From DATGKD01 sp035294855 (GTDB taxonomy: Bacteria > Actinomycetota > Acidimicrobiia > Acidimicrobiales > UBA8190): 7,866 nucleotides of DNA. The DNA is taken from assembly GCA_035294855.1 (NCBI GenBank), contig DATGKD010000067.1, positions 1 through 7,866 on the forward strand, given 5' to 3'. Of the stretch, positions 1 to 6,467 are shown in pieces. The stretch's first letter is position 1, and every line of letters begins with the position of its first letter. The translations under genes and the position numbers were made by a program. The notes beneath the pieces were generated by a model. That model saw only the letters and a list, made by a program, of their open reading frames with translations, was not told where the DNA came from and ran no database searches.

Positions 1-733
1 TGTGCCGGAACGTCCTGCGGCGCGGCGCCACGCCCGCGGTGCTGCGCCTCTACGACCAGACGGAGTCGAAGCGCAACTTCGACGTCGACGACCGTTGCGT
101 GCTCATCGTGCTCGACGAAGCCGACGACGAGTTCCTCGGACCCACGTTGCGGTCGTGGACGCCGAAAGCGCGCGAGCCCACGGTTCGCCGCTCGACGTCG
201 CGCTGGTGGAGCGCTGGCTCGGCCACCGCAACGACGTGTCCGCATTGGCTCCGCTGTACCGAGCGGGCGTCGTGGTCGACACCATCGAGGTCGCGGCGCG
301 CTGGGCCGTGCTGCCGTCGTTGTACCGGCAGTGCGTCGACGCCCTGTCATCCCTGGACGGCACCCTGGCCGCGTCCGCGCACCAGTCGCATTCGTACACC
401 GATGGCGCCTGTCTGTACTTCACGTTCGGCGGTCGAAACCCGGCGGGTGACAACGCCGATTCTGGTGGGACCTCGAAACAGAGCGATGGCGAGTGGGCAG
501 AGCGGTACTACCGCGCCGCGTGGGACGCCGTCATGGGTGTCGTGCAGGCCCACGGCGCGGCGATCAGCCACCATCACGGCATCGGGATCAACCGCGCACG
601 CTTTATGAACCCTGCGCTCGGAGACGCCTTCGACGTGTTGGTGACGCTCAAGGATGCGCTCGATCCGCGCGGCATCCTCAACCCGGGAAAGCTCGGGCTC
701 CCCTCGCCCTTCGGCGAACCGGGCTGGCCGTGA
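1..733 (+). pseudogene. AGPS-like FAD-linked oxidase, 3' part, frameshifted
   Basis: This is the C-terminal part of a flavoenzyme of the alkyldihydroxyacetonephosphate synthase (AgpS/AGPS) type, which in the known family exchanges the acyl chain of acyl-DHAP for a fatty alcohol to give the ether bond. The 5' end lies outside the window. Codons from position 3 read CRNVLRRGATPAVLRLYDQT and continue to LIVLDEADDEFLGPTL near 149. The family sequence then resumes one frame back, from about 149, with AVVDAESARAHGSPLDVALV and runs to the TGA at 731-733. One base therefore appears to be missing around 130-150. The downstream frame keeps the hallmark SHSYTDGACLYFTF (about 388-429, with the tyrosine matching the catalytic Tyr of AGPS), the triple histidine of ISHHHGIG (about 562-585) and the FAD-oxidase C-terminal signature LDPRGILNPGKL (about 659-694). 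Both parts have GC-rich third positions, so the break is recent or a sequencing error. The exact substrate is not proven. Confidence 0.8.
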
Positions 734-757
734 ACATCCCAGGTCTGAGCACCCTGT

Positions 758-784
758 CGTGAAGATCCTGACGTGAAGATCCTG
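758..784. repeat. 13-bp direct repeat duplicating the kinase start
   Basis: The 13 bases CGTGAAGATCCTG occur at 758-770 and again at 772-784, separated by a single A (period 14). Each copy carries a GTG followed by codons for KIL, so the kinase gene's start region is present twice. The period is not a multiple of three, so the first GTG is out of frame with the kinase. The copies are identical, which suggests a recent slippage duplication. Confidence 0.9.
759..776 (+). other. Five-codon mini-ORF (MKILT) abutting the kinase start
   Basis: The first copy of the duplicated start reads GTG AAG ATC CTG ACG TGA. It would make the pentapeptide MKILT and stop at 774-776, overlapping the kinase GTG at 773-775 as GTGA. 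This is the same junction type used between the operon genes in this window. If ribosomes start at 759 they would finish exactly where the kinase begins and could re-initiate. Neither GTG has a strong Shine-Dalgarno sequence; GAAGA at 761-765 lies about 8 nt before the second one. Whether the mini-ORF is translated is unknown; it may be only a by-product of the duplication. Confidence 0.3.
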
Positions 785-2230
785 GTCGTCGACGTCGGCA
801 CGTCGGGCGTGCGAGCCGCGGTGGTGAACGACGCGGGCTCGGTGGACCACATTCACCACGTGCCGGTCCTGCCGTCGTCCCCGGCACCCGGATTCGTCGA
901 GTTCGATGCGGCCGCCATGGCGACGGCCGTCTTGGAGGTTGCCCGTGCCGCCCTTGCGGCCGGTGGCCCCGTGGACGGCGTCGGGATCGCCAACCAGCGC
1001 AGCTCCACCATCCTCTGGGACCGCACCACCGGTGAGCCCGTCGGTCCCGGCATCGGCTGGCAGGACCTGCGCACGGTCGGCATGTGCCTCGTGCTGCGGG
1101 ACCAGGGAGTGCGCGTCGCGCCGAACGAGTCGGCCACCAAACTCGCCATGCTGCTGGACATGGCCGACCCCGAACGCACGCGAGACCTTTGTTTCGGGAC
1201 CGTCGACACCTGGACGGCGTGGACGCTGACCGGAGGCGCCGTGCATGTCACCGACGCCACCAACGCGGGGGTGACGGGTCTCACGGATGCCGACGGCGCA
1301 GACTGGGACGACGCGAAGCTCGACCTGCTGAGCATCCCTCGCGAGGTGCTGCCCGCGATCGTCGATTCCTCCGGTGCCGTCGGCGAAGCCGGTGCGCTCG
1401 AGGGCGCGCCCGTGCTGTGCGGCATCGCCGGCGACCAGCAGGCGTCGCTCGTGGGCCAGGGCTGCGTCCGGCCGGGCCTCGCCAAGGCGACCTTCGGCAC
1501 GGGCGGCATGCTCGACTGTTGCCTGGGGAGCACGCGTCCCTCCTTTGCGCGACGCGGTGGTGCGGGCACGTTCCCGATCGTGGCCTGGCAACGCGCCGGA
1601 TCGAGGACCTGGGGTGTCGAGGCCGTCATGCTCACGGCGGGAACATGCATCGAGTGGCTCCGCGACGACATCGGGATCATCGGGAGCGCGGCCGACTCCG
1701 AACGGGTGGCCGCCGAATGTGAGGACACCGGTGACGTGTGGTTCGTGCCCGCGCTGGTGGGACTGGGCTCACCTGTCTGGGACTTCGGCGCGCGGGGCAC
1801 CTTCGTCGGCATCACCCGGGGGAGCGGGCGTCCCGAGATGGTGCGCGCCGTGATCGAGGGGGTCGCCCACCGGGGCGCGGACCTGCTGGAGGCGGCTGAG
1901 GACGACACGGGCTTGTCGATCGGCAGCTTGCGCGTCGACGGGGGCATGTCGCAGAACGGGGTCTTCGTGCAGTCACTGGCGGACGTCATAGGACGCCCCG
2001 TGGAGATCGCTCCGGTCACCGAGGCCACCACGTTGGGTGCCGCGTACCTGGCAGGCATGGCGGTCGGTGCGTGGAAGGACGAGCACGAGGTCGCCGCGTC
2101 GTGGCGTCCGTCCAAGGTCGTGACGCCGCGTTCGAGCGACGTCGCGCGAGCCTCAGCGCGGTCGCGCTGGCTCGAGGCCCGCGAGCGGGCCCGCAACACC
2201 GTGCCGGAGCTGACCGCTCTCGAGTTCTGA
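773..2230 (+). CDS. FGGY-family carbohydrate kinase, glycerol-kinase-like
   Basis: A cytosolic ATP-dependent sugar or polyol kinase of 485 aa (E. coli GlpK is about 500). The GTG start puts the first beta strand and phosphate loop (MKILVVDVGTSGVRA, residues 1-15) at the N-terminus, as the family requires. GlpK-like blocks follow in order: GIANQRSSTILW (71-82), GIGWQDLRT (93-101), IAGDQQASLVGQ (218-229, Asp221 the likely catalytic base), KATFGTG (238-244), VPALVGLGSPVWD (325-337), ARGTFVGITRG (340-350) and VDGGMSQN (388-395). Of the glycerol contacts in E. coli GlpK, Arg83, Trp103 and Asp245 are kept (Arg76, Trp96, Asp221), but Glu84 is Ser77, Tyr135 is Asn118 and Phe270 is Met246. About ten residues before the Tyr135 position are also missing. 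The fold and phosphotransfer chemistry are safe; glycerol as substrate is doubtful. It follows the AGPS-like gene by 39 nt, so the two were probably co-transcribed. The start region is duplicated. Confidence 0.93.
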   Translation: MKILVVDVGTSGVRAAVVNDAGSVDHIHHVPVLPSSPAPGFVEFDAAAMATAVLEVARAALAAGGPVDGVGIANQRSSTILWDRTTGEPVGPGIGWQDLRTVGMCLVLRDQGVRVAPNESATKLAMLLDMADPERTRDLCFGTVDTWTAWTLTGGAVHVTDATNAGVTGLTDADGADWDDAKLDLLSIPREVLPAIVDSSGAVGEAGALEGAPVLCGIAGDQQASLVGQGCVRPGLAKATFGTGGMLDCCLGSTRPSFARRGGAGTFPIVAWQRAGSRTWGVEAVMLTAGTCIEWLRDDIGIIGSAADSERVAAECEDTGDVWFVPALVGLGSPVWDFGARGTFVGITRGSGRPEMVRAVIEGVAHRGADLLEAAEDDTGLSIGSLRVDGGMSQNGVFVQSLADVIGRPVEIAPVTEATTLGAAYLAGMAVGAWKDEHEVAASWRPSKVVTPRSSDVARASARSRWLEARERARNTVPELTALEF

Positions 2231-2264
2231 CGGGTTCGGATTGCGTCCTGACCAGGGAGGGCGG

Positions 2265-2302
2265 TTCAGTCGGCCGCGGACGCTGCCGATAACTTGGGCC
2301 TG
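2265..2302 (+). promoter_or_regulatory. Candidate promoter for a leaderless MoxR mRNA
   Basis: In the 72-nt gap after the kinase, TAACTT at 2290-2295 fits the actinobacterial -10 pattern TANNNT. Its last T is 7 nt upstream of the ATG at 2303, so transcription could start on the A of the start codon, giving a leaderless mRNA. This agrees with the lack of a Shine-Dalgarno close to the ATG: the purine-rich AGGGAGGG at 2254-2261 is over 40 nt away. The -35 is poor (TTCAGT at 2265-2270, spacing 19). The call rests on pattern only. Confidence 0.3.
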
Positions 2303-3301
2303 ATGGAGTCCGCCCCCTTCGGCGACCAGCCCACCGTCGGCGTGCTGGCTGCGGCCCCCGACCAAGGCGGCCGCGTGGAAGACGCCATCGAGCTCGGCCG
2401 CTCGCTCGTCGACAACCTGAGCCGGGTGCTGCTCGGTACTCCGGGACCGCTCACCGCGGCCGCCATCGCCGCGCTGTCGGGCGGCCATCTGCTCATCGAG
2501 GACGTGCCCGGCGTCGGGAAGACCGTGCTGGCGCGGGCGCTCGCCACATCGCTCGGCTCTGAGTTGGCGAGGGTGCAGGGCCACCCCGATCTGCTGCCGT
2601 CCGACGTGACCGGGGTGTCGGTGTTCTCGCCCGACGCCGGCACGTGGGACTTCCGTCCCGGACCGGTCTTCGCGCACGTCGTGCTCGTCGACGAGCTCAA
2701 CCGCACGCCGCCGCGGACCCAAGCCGCGCTGCTCGAGGCGATGGAGGAGCAACAGGTGAGCGTCGACGGCGAGTCGTGGCCGCTGCCTCGCCCGCACCTC
2801 GTCGTCGCCACCCAGAACCCGCTGTCGCAGTTGGGCACCTACCCGCTCGTCGAGAGCCAGCTCGACCGCTTCGCCTTGGCGACCGCGGTCGGCTACCCCG
2901 ACTCGGACACCGAAGCGAGGCTCGTGCGGCACGCCGGTGGGAAGTTCGCGCTCGGCGAGCTCCGGGCGGTGTGCACCGCCGAGCAGTGGCTGCGCGCCCA
3001 ACGGGCCACCGAGTCGGTCGAAGTCGACAGCCGTGTGGCGGAGTACGCCGTGGCGCTGTGTCGGGCGACGCGCCACGCCTCCGGCGTCCGGCTCGGCGCC
3101 AGCCCACGTGCGGCGATCTGGCTCATCCGCGCCGCCCAGGCACACGCGGTGTTGTCCGGACGGTCTTTCGTGACGCCGGGCGACGTCAAGTCGGTCGCCG
3201 TGGCTTGCCTCGCGCACCGGCTGCTCACCGACGACGGCGTCGAACGCGGCGTTCTCGTTGTGCGCGAGCTCCTCGACGCCACGCCGACACCCCGGCCGTG
3301 A
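2303..3301 (+). CDS. MoxR-family AAA+ ATPase
   Basis: A 332-aa cytosolic AAA+ ATPase of the MoxR group, chaperone-like proteins often encoded beside DUF58/VWA-type membrane proteins. Visible motifs are Walker A in EDVPGVGKT (66-74), the MoxR block HPDLLPSDVTG (94-104), Walker B VVLVDELNR (126-134), ALLEAMEEQQV (142-152), sensor 1 ATQNPLSQLGTYPL (169-182), ESQLDRF (184-190) and sensor 2 GASPRAAI (265-272). The common IQFTPDLLPSD form is changed to VQGHPDLLPSD. Length and C-terminal lid are complete. ATG at 2303 is chosen over the in-frame TTG at 2294 because it is the stronger codon and sits 7 nt after a -10-like hexamer. An in-frame stop at 2249-2251 rules out a start further upstream. The stop overlaps the next gene's GTG by 4 nt, so the two are translationally coupled. 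Its client is not known; the downstream membrane proteins are likely partners. Confidence 0.95.
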   Translation: MESAPFGDQPTVGVLAAAPDQGGRVEDAIELGRSLVDNLSRVLLGTPGPLTAAAIAALSGGHLLIEDVPGVGKTVLARALATSLGSELARVQGHPDLLPSDVTGVSVFSPDAGTWDFRPGPVFAHVVLVDELNRTPPRTQAALLEAMEEQQVSVDGESWPLPRPHLVVATQNPLSQLGTYPLVESQLDRFALATAVGYPDSDTEARLVRHAGGKFALGELRAVCTAEQWLRAQRATESVEVDSRVAEYAVALCRATRHASGVRLGASPRAAIWLIRAAQAHAVLSGRSFVTPGDVKSVAVACLAHRLLTDDGVERGVLVVRELLDATPTPRP

Positions 3302-4326
3302 ACCGACCGGCCGGCCTCCGCTTGGCCGGCCATCGGGTCGCGCGGCCGGTGCGCCCGGTCGTCCCGATCGTCAGCAGTGCCGCCGTGCTCCTGGCGTGGG
3401 GTCTCGTCGCCCACAACAGCGGAGCGGGATGGGTCCAGGCGATCGGTGACGCCCTGGCCGGCACGCTCGTCGTCGGTCTCATTGGTCCCGCGTTCGTGGC
3501 ACAGCGCGCCCGCGTGCTGGTCACCGAATGCCCCGCGGACGCCACCGCAGGGCTGCCCGCGGCGATCGTCGCGGTGGCCTCGACCCGATTGCGCGTCCAG
3601 CCCCTCGACCCCGAGGGGCCCGTGACGTTCGTCGGTCCGCGCCGCTCGGCCGAACCCACCGACAGAGGTTTCTCGGTCGTCCCGGTGGACGACAGTGTCA
3701 TGGTCGTCCCGGTGGACGACAGTGTCATGGTCGTCCCCGCACATCGCGGTGTGTACCGGTCGGTCAGCTTCGAGATCGCGAGCGCCGCGCCCTTCGGCTT
3801 GCTGTGGTGGACCCGGCGCGTCGTGGTGACACTGCCGCGCGAGCTGGTCGTCGCCCCCCGCTTGGGCGTGCCCGAGCCCCTGCCACCGCGTCGCGAGGAC
3901 GGCCGCGGCGAGGCCTCGGCCCGCACCGCGGCGCGCGTGGGCGAGCCCCGCGGCGTCCGTCCCTACCGTCCCGGCGACCTCCGACGCGTCGTGCACTGGC
4001 CGGCCACCGCACACACCGGCGATCTCATGGTGCGCGAGACCGAGGGCCCGGCCGCAGCCTCGTTCTCCATCGAGGTCCACCTCCCCGAGGACACCGGCGA
4101 GGCGGAGCGGATGGCCGAGCGGGCGCTGGCTTCGATCGTGAGGCTGTTGGACCGGGGATCGGCGGTGGTGCTCACCACCACGGAGCCATCCGGCCCGCGC
4201 ACCGGTGTGGTCACGGACAGGCGCGCCGCCGGCCGCCGCTTGGCGCGCGCCGTCGGTGAGCGTCACGGCGCCGGTGGCGTCACGGCGCAGCCGCCGGCGG
4301 CTCCCGGTGGGGCGGCGGCACGGTGA
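3298..4326 (+). CDS. DUF58 domain membrane protein
   Basis: A 342-aa protein of the DUF58 family, the usual partner of MoxR ATPases. Two likely membrane segments lie at about 21-39 and 49-68, followed by a beta-rich region containing AHRGVYRSVSFEIASAAPFG (148-167, the family's RGVY...APFG block). The DUF58 signature is GVRPYRPGDLRRVVHWPATA (219-238) with GDLMVRETEG (241-250); the usual HWK is HWP here. The last 90 residues correspond to a VWA-like half, but no DxSxS metal site is visible: ASFSIEVHLPED takes that place. The protein is at the short end for the family, and its tail is Gly/Ala/Pro-rich. It begins with GTG in a GTGA overlap with the MoxR stop and ends in a GTGA overlap with the transglutaminase gene. 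Residues 127-144 are an exact nine-residue tandem duplication. The molecular function of DUF58 is not established; a MoxR-linked role at the membrane is inferred. Confidence 0.9.
   Translation: MNRPAGLRLAGHRVARPVRPVVPIVSSAAVLLAWGLVAHNSGAGWVQAIGDALAGTLVVGLIGPAFVAQRARVLVTECPADATAGLPAAIVAVASTRLRVQPLDPEGPVTFVGPRRSAEPTDRGFSVVPVDDSVMVVPVDDSVMVVPAHRGVYRSVSFEIASAAPFGLLWWTRRVVVTLPRELVVAPRLGVPEPLPPRREDGRGEASARTAARVGEPRGVRPYRPGDLRRVVHWPATAHTGDLMVRETEGPAAASFSIEVHLPEDTGEAERMAERALASIVRLLDRGSAVVLTTTEPSGPRTGVVTDRRAAGRRLARAVGERHGAGGVTAQPPAAPGGAAAR
3675..3737. repeat. 27-bp exact in-frame tandem repeat in the DUF58 gene
   Basis: Two identical 27-bp units lie at 3676-3702 and 3703-3729, followed by the first 8 bases of a third (3730-3737); one matching base precedes the array. 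Each unit encodes VVPVDDSVM, so the protein reads this nonapeptide twice and then VVPAHRGVY. With one copy removed the sequence would match the usual spacing before the RGVY block. No silent differences exist between the copies, so the duplication is recent or under homogenisation. Confidence 0.95.
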
Positions 4327-6467
4327 TCCGGCTCTTCGAAGCCGTCCGGCGCGCCAATCGCCCCGGACCTCCGGAGCACTCCGTGTGGCTGCGCGTGGCA
4401 TGCGCGGGCGCGGTGCTCACGGGCATCGCCGCCTGCCGCGCCGAGAGCGAGCTGTCGTGGGGCGTGGCCGCGGGATCCGCGGTCCTCGTCGCGTCGGGCA
4501 TGGCGTTGTCGTACCGGACGCGCACCAAGCCGCTGCCGTGGATGAAGCCCATCCTCGCGGGCGCGGCGCTCGTCGCCTTCGTGTGGTTCTTCCGTCAGCT
4601 GACGGGCCAGCCGGTGTACGACATCAACACCGTCGAGAACCCCTTGGCCGTCTTGTTCGTGTGGGTCCAGGTGGCCCACGCGTTCGACGTCCCCGCCCGG
4701 CGCGACCTGTCGTTCTCCCTCGCCGGTTCGGCGAGCCTCATGGCCGTGGCCGCCGCCCAGGCGACGGATCTCACGTTCGGTGGGTACGTGCTCGTCTGGG
4801 CGGCCTTCGGTCTCTGGGGTCTCGTCGCCATGTGGGGATCCGCCAGCGAGGGGGGACGACTGCGGGCGCGCGGCGTCGCCGGTGCGCTCGGTGCCGTCGC
4901 CGTGGTGGGAGCGGGGGCGTTGGCGGTGTTGCCGGCCCCCCAGGTAGCCGGGCGCATCGACTTCCCCGCCAACGCCGGCCCCGGTGGCCAGCTCGGTACC
5001 GCGGGCGGGCTCGCCGGCGACACCGGTCGCGTGGGCGAACCGGCAAGACCCGGGAGCCCCGCGGGGCGCACGCGGATCGGCGGCTATCTCGGATTCGCGG
5101 GGCGGCTCGACACGGCGCTACGCGGCGCCCTCGGCGACCAGGTGGTCCTCCGGGTGCGCGCCCAGCGGCCGTCGTACTGGGTGGGCGAGACATTCGACCA
5201 GTGGGACGGGCAGAGCTGGAAGTCCACGCATCCCGCCACGCACGTCTCCGCGCCGGGCTCGCCGTTCTTCGTCGGGGGCCCGCCCGGCGGAGCGCCCCCC
5301 GGCGCGCCGGACCTGCAGACCTTCTACGTGGTCCAGTCGTCGCCGAACCTCGTGTTCCACGCCGACGACGCGCACGAGGTGTGGTTCCCCGCTCGGAACG
5401 TCTTCACCTCCGACGCGGACAGCATCGTGTCGCCCATCGGCCTGGGGCCGGGCGCCATCTACACGGTCGAGTCCTACGTCGAAGCGCCCACGCCCGAACA
5501 GCTGCGCGCCGCATCGGAGGGCGCCGCCGTCACGGCACCGCCAGGACTGGCGGGCTACGCGTCCCTTCCCCGCGCCTACGCGGCGCCGTACGCGCGCGTG
5601 CGGGCCCTCGCCGAATCCGTCACCGCCGGCACGACGAACACCTACGACAAGGTGCAGCGCCTCACGGCCTGGATCGGCGCCCATACCCGCTACTCGACGT
5701 CGATTCCGCCGCTCTCGCCCGGCCAGGACACCGTCGACCAGTTCCTCTTCGGCTCCCGCACCGGGTTCTGCGAACAGATCTCCACCGCCATGAACGTCAT
5801 GCTGCGCTCGCTCGGCGTCCCCACCCGCGAGGCCGTGGGGTTCGTGCCCGGCCCCTACAACCCCATCACCGACCTCTACGACATCCAGGCGCAGGACGCC
5901 CATGCGTGGGTGCAGGTGTGGTTCCCGGGCTACGGCTGGCAGAGCTTCGACCCGACGGCGGTCGTGCCGCTCGCGAACCCGTCGCCCGGTGCGACGCTCC
6001 TCGGTGATGCGGGCCATGTCCTCGGGCACGTGCCGTGGTTGCTCCTGACCGCCACGGCCGGTCCGGCCGCCCTCGGCGCGCTCTGCGTCATGATCGCCCG
6101 CCGGCGCCCGCGCACGTGGGCAGAGCAGATGAGCCGCCGGCTCGAGGCCGCGGGCCGCCGCGCCGGTCGGCGTCGGCGTGCCGACGAGACGCTCGCCGAG
6201 TTCGCGGCGGCCCTCGACGCCGGCGCGGGCGACGCCTCCGAGACGTGGAGCGCCATCGCCGCCGTCGTCGAAGCGACTGCCTACGGCGGGCGCGTCTTGG
6301 CGCCCGAGGAGGAACGACGACTTCTGCGCGCCGCCCGCGACCGCCCACGGACCCGTCTGCACGTCAACGGCGGTCGGCCCGGTCCCTCGGGGCCTCGCTC
6401 CTCTCAGGCCTTGGCGCGGGCCAGCGCCTCGTCCCAGGAGGCGCCCGACTCGAGCAGCGGGCGGTAA
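4323..6467 (+). CDS. Multi-pass membrane transglutaminase (TgpA-like, DUF3488/Transglut_core/DUF4129)
   Basis: A 714-aa inner-membrane protein. Residues about 22-203 hold roughly six to seven hydrophobic segments (for example 22-38, 46-63, 76-90, 105-120, 128-147, 152-172, 184-203), the DUF3488-type anchor. A Gly/Pro-rich linker (about 216-250, more at 318-329) leads into an extracytoplasmic region. The transglutaminase core has the complete triad: Cys483 in FGSRTGFCEQIS, His527 in DAHAWVQVWFPG and Asp543 in SFDPTA. One further membrane segment lies at about 571-590, then a basic stretch and a DUF4129-like cytoplasmic tail (about 596-675). This layout is that of TgpA-type proteins encoded with MoxR and DUF58 in many bacteria; the physiological substrate is not known. 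The GTG start overlaps the DUF58 stop as GTGA. The last 21 codons or so lie antisense to the 3' end of the convergent oxidoreductase gene and give a low-complexity Ser/Ala/Arg tail outside any domain, so the gene may have run on into its neighbour. Confidence 0.93.
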   Translation: MIRLFEAVRRANRPGPPEHSVWLRVACAGAVLTGIAACRAESELSWGVAAGSAVLVASGMALSYRTRTKPLPWMKPILAGAALVAFVWFFRQLTGQPVYDINTVENPLAVLFVWVQVAHAFDVPARRDLSFSLAGSASLMAVAAAQATDLTFGGYVLVWAAFGLWGLVAMWGSASEGGRLRARGVAGALGAVAVVGAGALAVLPAPQVAGRIDFPANAGPGGQLGTAGGLAGDTGRVGEPARPGSPAGRTRIGGYLGFAGRLDTALRGALGDQVVLRVRAQRPSYWVGETFDQWDGQSWKSTHPATHVSAPGSPFFVGGPPGGAPPGAPDLQTFYVVQSSPNLVFHADDAHEVWFPARNVFTSDADSIVSPIGLGPGAIYTVESYVEAPTPEQLRAASEGAAVTAPPGLAGYASLPRAYAAPYARVRALAESVTAGTTNTYDKVQRLTAWIGAHTRYSTSIPPLSPGQDTVDQFLFGSRTGFCEQISTAMNVMLRSLGVPTREAVGFVPGPYNPITDLYDIQAQDAHAWVQVWFPGYGWQSFDPTAVVPLANPSPGATLLGDAGHVLGHVPWLLLTATAGPAALGALCVMIARRRPRTWAEQMSRRLEAAGRRAGRRRRADETLAEFAAALDAGAGDASETWSAIAAVVEATAYGGRVLAPEEERRLLRAARDRPRTRLHVNGGRPGPSGPRSSQALARASASSQEAPDSSSGR

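Noticed and set aside
2..145. The downstream frame of the flavoenzyme extended to the left edge as one continuous protein.
   Set aside because: That stretch is Arg-rich and lacks family similarity, while the other frame over the same bases reads a clear AgpS-type sequence, so a frame break explains the data better.
125..150. Programmed -1 ribosomal frameshift in the flavoenzyme gene.
   Set aside because: No X-XXY-YYZ slippery heptamer or A-rich run is present, and this family is not known to use recoding.
853..2199. Long open frame on the minus strand opposite the kinase gene (also 347-1591 and 2893-4401 minus).
   Set aside because: The translations are Arg/Ser/Pro/Ala-rich with no recognisable motif, and they mirror genes with clear families. 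In DNA this GC-rich, stop-free antisense frames are expected.
2248..2269. Weak inverted repeat CTGACC / GGTTCAG after the kinase gene as a terminator.
   Set aside because: The stem is about 6 bp with a bulge and has no T-run, so it does not make a credible intrinsic terminator.
6376..6394. GGCCC / GGGCC hairpin near the ends of the two convergent genes as a terminator.
   Set aside because: Only 5 bp of stem, no T-tract on either strand, and it lies inside the transglutaminase coding region; such stems are common by chance at this base composition.
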